From the NCBI RefSeq assembly GCF_042680565.1, contig NZ_JBHUEJ010000015.1, forward strand, positions 186,001-250,000: a DNA stretch of 64,000 nt. Reading direction: 5' to 3'. The notes beneath the pieces were generated by a model that worked only from the letters and a program-made list of their open reading frames with translations, had not been told where the DNA came from and searched no databases. The first letter of the stretch is position 1; each line of letters starts with the position of its first letter. A program made the translations under genes and the position numbers. The stretch comes from Ottowia flava. GTDB taxonomy: Bacteria > Pseudomonadota > Gammaproteobacteria > Burkholderiales > Burkholderiaceae_C. This document shows, one piece after another, positions 42,544 to 49,838 of the stretch.

Positions 42544-44706
42544 TCAGTACGCCGGACGGAACTTCTGGATCGCCGCGCGCACCTCGTCTGACAGCGCAAA
42601 GCCCGCCCCGTACCGGGCCGCCAATGCCGCGCAGCGCTTGTCAAACTCCTCGACGCCCTGCCCATAGATGAACTGCATGGCGCCGCCCGTCCACCCCGGA
42701 AAGCCGATGCCGAAGATGCTGCCGATGTTGGCGTCGTGCACGCTGGTCAGCACGCCTTCGGCCAGGCAGCGGGCGGTTTCAACGGACTGGCGGTACAGCA
42801 GACGGTCTTGCACGTCCTTTGCGGTCCACGGCACGTCGGCACGTTCGAACAGCGTTTTCAACTCGGGCCACAGGTGCTTCTTGCCATCGGCGCCGTAGTC
42901 GTAGAAGCCGCCGCCGCCCGCACGACCCGGGCGCTTCAGCGCCTTCACCATGCGCTCAACCAGCAACTCGCCTGGTGTGGCGCCGTAGGTTTTGCCTTCC
43001 GCTACAAAGTCGGCGCGGGTCTGGTCCAGCACATGGACGGACAGCGACAGCGCGGTTTCATCCAGCACAGCCAGCGGCCCGACCGGCAGACCGGCCTGGA
43101 CGGCAGCGTTCTCGATCACGGCCGCCGGAATGCCTTCGCCCAGCATGGCCGCGCCTTCCATCACGTAGGCGCCGAAGGTGCGGCTGGTGTAGAAGCCGCG
43201 CGAGTCGTTGACAACGATGGGCAGCTTGCCCAGCGCCAGCACGTAGTCGTAGGCGCGCGCCACCGTCTCGTCGTCGGTCTGCTGGCCGCGGATGATTTCC
43301 ACCAGCTGCATCTTGTCGACCGGGCTGAAAAAGTGGATGCCGACAAACTGGGCCGGCCGCGCGCTGGCCTGCGCCAGCCCGCTGATCGGCAGCGTGCTGG
43401 TGTTGCTGGCGAAGATACCGCCGGGCGCCAGCATGGGCTCGGCCTCGCGCGTGACCTGGGCCTTCAAATCGCGTTGTTCAAACACCGCTTCGATGATCAG
43501 ATCGCAGCCGTTCAGGTCGGCCACGTTGGCGGTGGGCGTGATGCGCCCCAGCAGCTCGGCCTGCTCCACCGCGCCCATGCGGCCCTTGGCCACGCGCGCG
43601 CTGGTGAGCTTCTCGCTGTAGGCCTTGCCGTGCGCGGCCTTGTCGGCGCTGACGTCCTTCAACACGGTGGCCATGCCGCGGCTGGCCTGCGCGTAGGCGA
43701 TGCCCGCGCCCATCATCCCGGCACCCAGCACGCCCACCTTCCTTGGGCGCCACTTGGGCACGCCACCGGGGCGCGACTGGCCGCTCTTGATCGCGTTCAT
43801 GTTGAAGAAGAACGTGTTGATCATCGCCCTGGTCACCGGGCTGGCCAGCAGCCCCGCCAGGTAGCGGCTCTCGATCCGCATCGCGGTGTCGAAGTCGACC
43901 TGCGCGCCTTCGACCATGGCCGACAGCGTGGCCGCCGGCGCTGGGTACAGGCCGCGCGTGCGCGCCTTCAGCATGGCCGGCGCCACGGGCAACATCGCGG
44001 CCACCTTGGGGTTGTCCGGCGTGCCGCCCGGCATGCGGTAGTCCTTGCGCTCCCACGGGTGCTGCGCCGCTTCGGGCTGGCCTTGCACGCTGTCGATCCA
44101 GGCGCGGGCGGCGGGCAGCAGCGCGTCGGCGCTGGCCACCAGCTCGTGCACCACACCCAGTTGAAGCGCCTCTTGTGGGCCGAACAGCTTGCTTTCGACC
44201 AGGTACGGCTGTGCCCCGGTCAGGCCCAGCAGGCGCGTCATCTTGGTGATGCCACCGCCGCCCGGCAGCAGGCCGATGCTGACTTCGGGCAGGCCGAGAC
44301 GGATCTTCGCGTCGTCCACGGCGATGCGGTAATGGCCCACCAGGCCCAGCTCCCAGCCGCCGCCCAATGCCGCGCCGTTCAGGCAGGTCGCGATGGGCTT
44401 GCCCAGCGTTTCGATGGTGCGGAAGTGGCGCTTCATGCCCTCCACTTCGGCGAAGAACCTGCGCGGCGCTTCCACCGCGTCCATGCGCATCACACCCTTG
44501 AGGTCAGCGCCCGCGAAGAAGGTGCTTTTGGCCGACGCGAGCACGATGCCGCGGAACTGGTCTCGCTCCGCGCTGAGCTGGGTGGCCAGCGCGGTCAGAT
44601 CGGCCTGCCAGGCCTCGCTCATGGTGTTGACCGGCGCTGCCGGATCGTCGAAGGTGACGACGGCAATGCCGTCCTCGATGGCGTAGCGCAGGGTCTTGTA
44701 GCTCAT
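42544..44706 (-). CDS. FadB/FadJ-like enoyl-CoA hydratase / 3-hydroxyacyl-CoA dehydrogenase
   Basis: Bifunctional beta-oxidation enzyme of 720 residues. The N-terminal crotonase domain (about 1-190) shows FFAGADLKGVM and CLNGAALGGGWELGLVGHYR with LPEVSIGLLPGGGG. The 3-hydroxyacyl-CoA dehydrogenase domain starts with the NAD motif GVLGAGMMGAGIA near residue 324, has SNTSTLPIS and GIHFFSPVDKMQLVE with the catalytic His, and a C-terminal helical domain to the end. The 61-base gap from the thiolase gene is almost entirely an R60 copy. It works with the adjacent thiolase as the fatty-acid oxidation complex. Confidence 0.95.
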   Translation of the reverse strand: MSYKTLRYAIEDGIAVVTFDDPAAPVNTMSEAWQADLTALATQLSAERDQFRGIVLASAKSTFFAGADLKGVMRMDAVEAPRRFFAEVEGMKRHFRTIETLGKPIATCLNGAALGGGWELGLVGHYRIAVDDAKIRLGLPEVSIGLLPGGGGITKMTRLLGLTGAQPYLVESKLFGPQEALQLGVVHELVASADALLPAARAWIDSVQGQPEAAQHPWERKDYRMPGGTPDNPKVAAMLPVAPAMLKARTRGLYPAPAATLSAMVEGAQVDFDTAMRIESRYLAGLLASPVTRAMINTFFFNMNAIKSGQSRPGGVPKWRPRKVGVLGAGMMGAGIAYAQASRGMATVLKDVSADKAAHGKAYSEKLTSARVAKGRMGAVEQAELLGRITPTANVADLNGCDLIIEAVFEQRDLKAQVTREAEPMLAPGGIFASNTSTLPISGLAQASARPAQFVGIHFFSPVDKMQLVEIIRGQQTDDETVARAYDYVLALGKLPIVVNDSRGFYTSRTFGAYVMEGAAMLGEGIPAAVIENAAVQAGLPVGPLAVLDETALSLSVHVLDQTRADFVAEGKTYGATPGELLVERMVKALKRPGRAGGGGFYDYGADGKKHLWPELKTLFERADVPWTAKDVQDRLLYRQSVETARCLAEGVLTSVHDANIGSIFGIGFPGWTGGAMQFIYGQGVEEFDKRCAALAARYGAGFALSDEVRAAIQKFRPAY

Positions 44707-44710
44707 GGAT

Positions 44711-44774
44711 GCTCTTAATTGAGTAGCTGGTTGCGCAGGTAGTTGTAGGGCTGCAACCTGATTTCTCTTAAATT
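44711..44774 (+). repeat. R60 dispersed repeat between the fadA-like and fadB-like genes
   Basis: Near-complete copy: TTAATTGAGTAGCTGGTTGC, GCAGGTAGTTGTAGGGCTGC, AACCTGATTTCTCTTAAATT. It overlaps the last codons of the thiolase gene and ends 4 bases before the fadB-like start, so it supplies the intergenic leader. Confidence 0.85.
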
Positions 44775-45973
44775 CTCTCAACGATGGTGGCAATGCCCAT
44801 GCCACCGCCCACGCACAGCGTGGCCAGGCCGTAGCGCAGCTGGCGGCGGTGCAGCTCGTCGATCAGCGTGCTGAGGATCATGGCGCCCGTGGCGCCCAGC
44901 GGGTGGCCCATGGCAATGGCGCCGCCGTTGACGTTGACCTTCTCGTGCGGCACGCCAAATTCCTTCATGAACTTCATCGGCACGGCGGCAAACGCCTCGT
45001 TCACTTCGAACAGGTCGATCTGGTCGATCGTCATGCCCGCCTTGGCCAGCGCCTTGCGCGTGGCGGGCATCGGGCCGGTGAGCATGATGGTCGGGTCGGC
45101 GCCCGACAGCGCCGTGGCGACGATGCGCGCGCGCGGCGTGAAGCCGTGCGCCTTGGCCGCGGCCTCGCTGCCGATCAGCATCGCCGCGGCGCCGTCGACG
45201 ATGCCCGACGAGTTGCCGGCGTGGTGCACGTGGTCAATGCGCTCGACCTGCGGATAGCGGCCCAGCGCCACGGCGTCAAAGCCCAGCGCACCCAGCTGCG
45301 CGAACGAAGGCTTCAATCCGCCCAGTGCCTCCACCGTGGTGCGTGGTTTGATGAACTCGTCGGCGTCCAGAATGGTCTGGCCCAGCCAGTCTTTCACCGG
45401 TACGACCGAGCCGGAGAAGTAGCCACTGTCGCGCGCCTTGGCCGCGCGCTGCTGCGACACCACGGCAAAGCCGTCCACGTCTTCGCGCGAAAAGCCTTCC
45501 ATGGTGGCGATCAAATCGGCGCCCACGCCTTGTGGCACGAAGTCGGTCGCCATGTTGGTGGCCGGGTCCTGCGCCCAGGCCCCGCCGTCGGCGCCGATGG
45601 GCACGCGGCTCATGCTTTCCACCCCGCCAGCGACCACCAGATCTTCCCAGCCGGAGCGCACTTTCTGCGCGGCCAGGTTCACGGCCTCCAGGCCCGACGC
45701 GCAGAACCGGTTGATCTGCACCCCGGCGCACTGCCAGTCCCAGCCTGCCTTGAGCGCCGCGACCTTGGCGATCACCGAGCCCTGTTCGCCGATGGGCGAC
45801 ACCACGCCCATGACCACATCGTCCACCACCGCCGTGTCGAAATCGTGGCGCGTGCGCAAGGCCTCTAGCGTGCCCGCGAGCAGGTCGACGGGTTTGACCT
45901 CATGCAGGCTGCCGTCCTTCTTGCCTTTGCCGCGGGGGGTGCGCACGGCGTCAAACACATAGGCTTCGCTCAT
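44768..45973 (-). CDS. Acetyl-CoA C-acyltransferase (thiolase, FadA-like)
   Basis: Degradative thiolase of 401 residues. The acyl-accepting Cys is C91 in NRFCASGLEAV; HHAGNSSGIVDGAA, NVNGGAIAMGHPLGATGA with the catalytic His, and LCVGGGMG with the second Cys complete the active site. GAGGAG precedes the ATG at good spacing. It is the first gene of the minus-strand fadA-fadB-like operon, divergent from the LIV transporter, with a long shared control region that holds two palindromes. Confidence 0.95.
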   Translation of the reverse strand: MSEAYVFDAVRTPRGKGKKDGSLHEVKPVDLLAGTLEALRTRHDFDTAVVDDVVMGVVSPIGEQGSVIAKVAALKAGWDWQCAGVQINRFCASGLEAVNLAAQKVRSGWEDLVVAGGVESMSRVPIGADGGAWAQDPATNMATDFVPQGVGADLIATMEGFSREDVDGFAVVSQQRAAKARDSGYFSGSVVPVKDWLGQTILDADEFIKPRTTVEALGGLKPSFAQLGALGFDAVALGRYPQVERIDHVHHAGNSSGIVDGAAAMLIGSEAAAKAHGFTPRARIVATALSGADPTIMLTGPMPATRKALAKAGMTIDQIDLFEVNEAFAAVPMKFMKEFGVPHEKVNVNGGAIAMGHPLGATGAMILSTLIDELHRRQLRYGLATLCVGGGMGIATIVERI

Positions 45974-46015
45974 CAGGTGTCTCCTCGGAAAGAACCGAAT
46001 CTGCGCAGTATAGGC

Positions 46016-46043
46016 ATTTCACCAAGTGTGCGCTTGGTGAAAT
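46016..46043. promoter_or_regulatory. Perfect palindrome in the divergent fadA-like/liv promoter region
   Basis: ATTTCACCAAG at 46016-46026 and CTTGGTGAAAT at 46033-46043 are perfect 11-base inverted arms around TGTGCG. The site lies 43 bases before the thiolase start codon. The pattern (CCAAG-N6-CTTGG) looks like a TetR-type operator for acyl-CoA genes. Confidence 0.78.
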
Positions 46044-46113
46044 TCACCCTGTCGTTCGGGCAGATGTCGCACCCTGCTGGAGCTGTGCGATGCGGCTTCA
46101 GCACCGGCCACTG

Positions 46114-46147
46114 GGATTTTCACTGAGTGCTTGCTTGGTAAAAATCC
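46114..46147. promoter_or_regulatory. Second, imperfect palindrome related to the one at 46016
   Basis: GGATTTTCACTGAG and CTTGGTAAAAATCC pair at 11 of 14 positions around TGCTTG. The core resembles the perfect palindrome at 46016 (centres about 101 bases apart), so one regulator may bind both and control the divergent operons together. Confidence 0.65.
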
Positions 46148-46257
46148 AACACAATGGCCGCTACCGCATGCGATCTAGGGTTTGCGCTAACGAGAACCCG
46201 GGACCGACATCGCTAGAGTCCGCCCAATACCCCCCAGCCCTGGAGCCAAGGAGACAC

Positions 46258-47133
46258 GTGCAATTTCTGCAGTTGGTGATCAGCGGTATCGCGCAAGGCT
46301 GTATCTACGGCCTGATTGCGCTCGGCTTCGTGCTGATCTACAAGGCCACCGAAACCGTCAGCTTCGCCCAGGGCGAGCTGATGATGCTCGGCGCCTTTGC
46401 CGGCCTGGTGTGCATGACGATGCTGGGCTTTCCGTACTGGCTGGCCATCATCGCCAGCATCGCAGCGGTGGGCATGTTGGGCATGGCCACCGAGCGCCTG
46501 GTCATTCGCCCCATTTTGGGGCAGCCTGCGTTCTCGATCGTGATGCTGACCATCGGCCTGGGCTACGTCGGCCGCGGGCTGATCACCATGGTGCCTGGCA
46601 TCGGCACCGAAACGCACACCCTGCCCGTGCCGTACAAGGACATGGTCTGGAAGCTGGGCTCGCTGGTGCTGAGCGCCGAGCAGGTGGTGGTCATCGCGGT
46701 CACCACCGTGTTGTGCGCGGCGCTGTACGGCCTGTTCAAGTACAGCAAGCTGGGCATCGCGATGCAGGCCTCGTCGCAGAACCAGCTGGCGGCGTACTAC
46801 ATGGGCATCCCGGTGCAGCGCCTGAACGGACTGGTGTGGGCGCTCGCTGCCAGCGTTGCGGCCATCGCGGGCCTGTTGCTGGCGCCGATCACCTTCGTGC
46901 ACGCCAACATGGGCTTCATCGGGCTCAAGGCGTTCCCGGCCGCCGTGGTCGGTGGCTTCGGCAGCCTGCCCGGCGCCATCGTGGGCGGCCTGATCATCGG
47001 CATCGTGGAATCGCTGGCGGGCTTCTACCTGCCTGAGGGCTTCAAGGACATCGCCGCCTACATCGTGGTGCTGGTCATGCTGGTGGTGCGGCCCAACGGC
47101 CTGTTCGGCGAGAAGCTCAGGAAGAAGGTCTGA
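46258..47133 (+). CDS. livH: LIV-type ABC transporter permease LivH
   Basis: Inner-membrane permease of a branched-chain-amino-acid-type ABC importer, 291 residues, about eight membrane helices. Family blocks are visible: GIAQGCIYGLIALGFVLIYK, ETVSFAQGELMMLGAF, SQNQLAAYYMGIPVQRLN (EAA-like coupling loop) and KAFPAAVVGGFGSLPGAIVGG. The GTG at 46258 with AAGGAG just upstream is taken as start; earlier in-frame sequence includes the operator region. It overlaps livM by one base (TGATG). Confidence 0.93.
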   Translation: MQFLQLVISGIAQGCIYGLIALGFVLIYKATETVSFAQGELMMLGAFAGLVCMTMLGFPYWLAIIASIAAVGMLGMATERLVIRPILGQPAFSIVMLTIGLGYVGRGLITMVPGIGTETHTLPVPYKDMVWKLGSLVLSAEQVVVIAVTTVLCAALYGLFKYSKLGIAMQASSQNQLAAYYMGIPVQRLNGLVWALAASVAAIAGLLLAPITFVHANMGFIGLKAFPAAVVGGFGSLPGAIVGGLIIGIVESLAGFYLPEGFKDIAAYIVVLVMLVVRPNGLFGEKLRKKV

Positions 47134-48209
47134 TGCGATTCATCTTCAAGACCGACTACGCGCAGGACATCCGCCTGATCAAGCATGGCGGCCAGGCCTT
47201 CTGGTATGGCCTGCTCGCCGTTTTCCTGCTGCTCGCGCCCTGGATCGTTCCCGAATACTGGCTGGCGCAACTCAGTTTCGTGCTGATCTACGGGATCATT
47301 GGCCTAGGCTTGATGCTGCTGGCTGGTTACACCGGACAATTCTCACTGGGCCACGCCGCCTTCGTGGGTGTGGGCGCCTACGCCCAGGCGGTGCTGACCA
47401 ACGCGGGCCTGCCCTTCCCGCTGGCGATGCTGTGCGCGGCCGTGCTGGCTGCGCTGGTCGGCGTGGTCGTCGGGCTGCCAGCGTTGCGCGTGAAAGGCAT
47501 CTACCTGGGCATTGCGACGCTGGCCTTCGGCTTCATCGTGGAAGAAGTGTTCGCGCGCTGGGAAAAACTGACCGGCGGCAACGCCGGCATGCACGTGAAG
47601 GCACCGACCATCGGCAGCTGGCACATCGATTCGGGCGAAGGCTTTTATTTCATCGCGCTAGTCACCGCCGTGCTGTGCACGCTGGCCATCCTGAATCTGC
47701 TGCGCAGCGCCACCGGGCGCGCCTTCGTCGCCATTCGCGACTCGGAAATTTCGGCGCAGAGCATGGGCATCCAGCTCGCGCGCTACAAGACGCTGTCGTT
47801 CGCGCTGTCGGCGGCGCTGGCGGGCATTGGCGGCGCGCTGTATGCGCACAAGATGCGCTTTCTGTCGCCCGACCAGTTCAGCATCCTGCAGTCGATCGAC
47901 CTGCTGCTGCTGGTCGTGATCGGCGGGCTGGGTTCGGTGCACGGCGCCTTCCTGGGCGCCATCTTCCTGATCGCCATGCCGCAGCTGATCTCGCTGTTCA
48001 AGGACTACCTGCCCGACGCCATCGGCCAGGCGCCCGGATTGCAGGCCGTGGTGTACGGCGCGGTGCTGATCGCGTTCGTGCTGTTCGAGCCGCTGGGCCT
48101 GTACGGCCGCTGGCTGAAGATCCGCACCTGGTTCCAGATGTTCCCGTTCTACCGCCAGGGCATGTTCAAGCGGCAGAAGTCGTTCCAGAAATCCGATCGG
48201 CTGAAATGA
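47133..48209 (+). CDS. livM: LIV-type ABC transporter permease LivM
   Basis: Second permease subunit, 358 residues, with nine or ten predicted helices. Motifs: LAGYTGQFSLGHAAFVGVGA, GIYLGIATLAFGFIVEEVF, RDSEISAQSMGIQLARYKTL (coupling loop) and GGLGSVHGAFLGAIFL. The periplasmic loop around residues 135-165 is longer than in E. coli LivM-like proteins of amino acid systems, as often seen in systems for larger acids. Ends in ATGA with livG. Confidence 0.93.
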   Translation: MRFIFKTDYAQDIRLIKHGGQAFWYGLLAVFLLLAPWIVPEYWLAQLSFVLIYGIIGLGLMLLAGYTGQFSLGHAAFVGVGAYAQAVLTNAGLPFPLAMLCAAVLAALVGVVVGLPALRVKGIYLGIATLAFGFIVEEVFARWEKLTGGNAGMHVKAPTIGSWHIDSGEGFYFIALVTAVLCTLAILNLLRSATGRAFVAIRDSEISAQSMGIQLARYKTLSFALSAALAGIGGALYAHKMRFLSPDQFSILQSIDLLLLVVIGGLGSVHGAFLGAIFLIAMPQLISLFKDYLPDAIGQAPGLQAVVYGAVLIAFVLFEPLGLYGRWLKIRTWFQMFPFYRQGMFKRQKSFQKSDRLK

Positions 48210-49018
48210 ACGACGTTCTGCTCTCTGCCAAGAACCTCAGCGTGCGCTTCGGCGGCGTGTTGGCCGTCAACGATGTCAGCTTTGACGTGCGCCGCGGCGA
48301 AGTGTTCACGCTGATCGGCCCCAACGGCGCCGGCAAGACCACGGTGTTCAACCTGATCAGCCGCATCTACACGCCGACCAGCGGCGAGATCGACTACGCC
48401 GGCCCGGACGGCTTGATCAAACTGACGGCCCAGCCGCCGCACAAGGTGGCCTCGCTCGGCATTGCGCGCACCTTCCAGAACATCGAGCTGTTCGAGCACG
48501 CCACGGTGTTGCACAACCTGCTGATTGGCCGTCACACGCACCGCCAGACCGGGTTCTGGAGCGAGGTCTTCTTCACGCCCGCCACGCGCCGGGCCGAGCT
48601 GGCCGCGCGCGAGCAGGTAGAACGCGTCATCGACCTGCTCGACCTGCAGCACCACCGCGACGCCACCGTGGCCGGCCTGCCCTACGGTGTACGCAAGGTG
48701 GTCGAGCTGGCGCGCGCGCTGTGCGCCGAACCCCGCCTTCTGCTGCTGGACGAGCCTTCGTCCGGCCTGAATGTCGAGGAAACCGAGGACATGGCCTTCT
48801 GGATCCAGGACATCGTGCAGGAGCTCGGTACCACGGTGCTGATGGTCGAGCACGACATGACGCTGGTCTCGCGCGTATCGGACCGCGTGGTCGCCATGAA
48901 CCAGGGGCAGGTGCTGGCGCTGGGCACACCGGCCGAGGTGCAGAGCGATCCGGCGGTGATCGAGGCCTACCTGGGATCGATCGACGACGTGTCCTCACTG
49001 AGGAGGACGGCGGCATGA
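48206..49018 (+). CDS. livG: LIV-type ABC transporter ATPase LivG
   Basis: Cytoplasmic ATPase subunit, 270 residues. Walker A GPNGAGKT near residue 38, RTFQNIELFEHATVLHNLLI (Q-loop and LivG-specific insert), Walker B LLLLDEPSSGLN and switch His in VEHDMTL. The signature is LPYGVRKVVELARAL instead of LSGGQ; LivG proteins commonly have L-S/P-Y-G here, so this is normal variation. It overlaps livM and livF by 4 bases each. Confidence 0.93.
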   Translation: MNDVLLSAKNLSVRFGGVLAVNDVSFDVRRGEVFTLIGPNGAGKTTVFNLISRIYTPTSGEIDYAGPDGLIKLTAQPPHKVASLGIARTFQNIELFEHATVLHNLLIGRHTHRQTGFWSEVFFTPATRRAELAAREQVERVIDLLDLQHHRDATVAGLPYGVRKVVELARALCAEPRLLLLDEPSSGLNVEETEDMAFWIQDIVQELGTTVLMVEHDMTLVSRVSDRVVAMNQGQVLALGTPAEVQSDPAVIEAYLGSIDDVSSLRRTAA

Positions 49019-49833
49019 CAAATGCTATGACTTCAGTAGCTGCCTGCGCAGACCCATCTAGGGCAGAAGCCCTATTGAAGCTGCAAAACATCGAAAGCGC
49101 CTACGGCCCGATCAAGGCCATTCGCGGCGTGAGTCTGCAGGTGCGACAAGGCGAGATCGCCACCGTCCTCGGCAGCAACGGTGCCGGCAAGACGACGATC
49201 TTGAAGACCATCTCCGGCATCATCGATCCGCGCAAGGGCTCGGTGAACTTCCAGGGTCAGGACATCACCGCGCGCGACCCGGCCCGCATCGTGCAGCTTG
49301 GCCTCAGCCACGTGCCGGAAGGCCGCGAGGTCTTTCCGCTGCTCTCCGTGCGCGACAACCTGCTGATGGGTGCGTACACACGGCGCGACCGCGACGGCGT
49401 GGCGCGCGACATCGAGCAGGTGTTCCAGTACTTCCCGATCCTGCGCGAGCGGGCTGGCCAGGATGCCGGCCTGCTCTCCGGTGGCCAGCAGCAGATGCTG
49501 GCCATCAGCCGCGCGCTGATGGCCGAACCCGCGCTGATCCTGCTGGACGAGCCCAGCCTGGGCCTGTCGCCCAAGCTGACCAAGGAAATCTTCGAGATCG
49601 TGGTGCGCATCAACCGCGAGCGCGGCACCACCATCCTGTTGGTGGAGCAAAACGCCAACATGGCACTGAACGCGGCCGACTACGGCTACGTGCTGGAGAA
49701 CGGGCGCATCGTGATGGAAGACCGGTGCGATCGCCTGCGCGAGAAGGACGACATCAAGGAGTTCTACCTCGGCATGAAGGACGCCGGCGTGCGCGGCGAG
49801 CGGCGCTGGAAAAAGAAGAAGACCTGGAGGTAG
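49015..49833 (+). CDS. livF: LIV-type ABC transporter ATPase LivF with an R60-derived N-terminus
   Basis: Second ATPase subunit, 272 residues. Walker A GSNGAGKT near residue 51, signature LLSGGQQQMLAISRAL, Walker B LILLDEPSLGLS and VEQNANMAL. Residues about 2-22 (NAMTSVAACADPSRAEALL) are encoded by an R60 copy in sense orientation, lengthening the N-terminus ahead of the first beta strand (LLKLQNIESAYG). The ATG overlaps the livG stop as ATGA, so this repeat-encoded leader is very likely translated. Confidence 0.92.
   Translation: MTNAMTSVAACADPSRAEALLKLQNIESAYGPIKAIRGVSLQVRQGEIATVLGSNGAGKTTILKTISGIIDPRKGSVNFQGQDITARDPARIVQLGLSHVPEGREVFPLLSVRDNLLMGAYTRRDRDGVARDIEQVFQYFPILRERAGQDAGLLSGGQQQMLAISRALMAEPALILLDEPSLGLSPKLTKEIFEIVVRINRERGTTILLVEQNANMALNAADYGYVLENGRIVMEDRCDRLREKDDIKEFYLGMKDAGVRGERRWKKKKTWR
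49020..49081 (+). repeat. R60 dispersed repeat forming the start of livF
   Basis: Reference-quality copy: AATGCTATGACTTCAGTAGC, TGCCTGCGCAGACCCATCTA, GGGCAGAAGCCCTATTGAAG. Read in the frame GCT GCC TGC GCA GAC CCA TCT AGG. Confidence 0.88.
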
Positions 49834-49838
49834 CGCCC

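Noticed and set aside
42736..44718. Open frame of 660 codons opposite the fadB-like gene
   Set aside because: Antisense shadow of a conserved gene, low-complexity translation, no ribosome binding site or motif.
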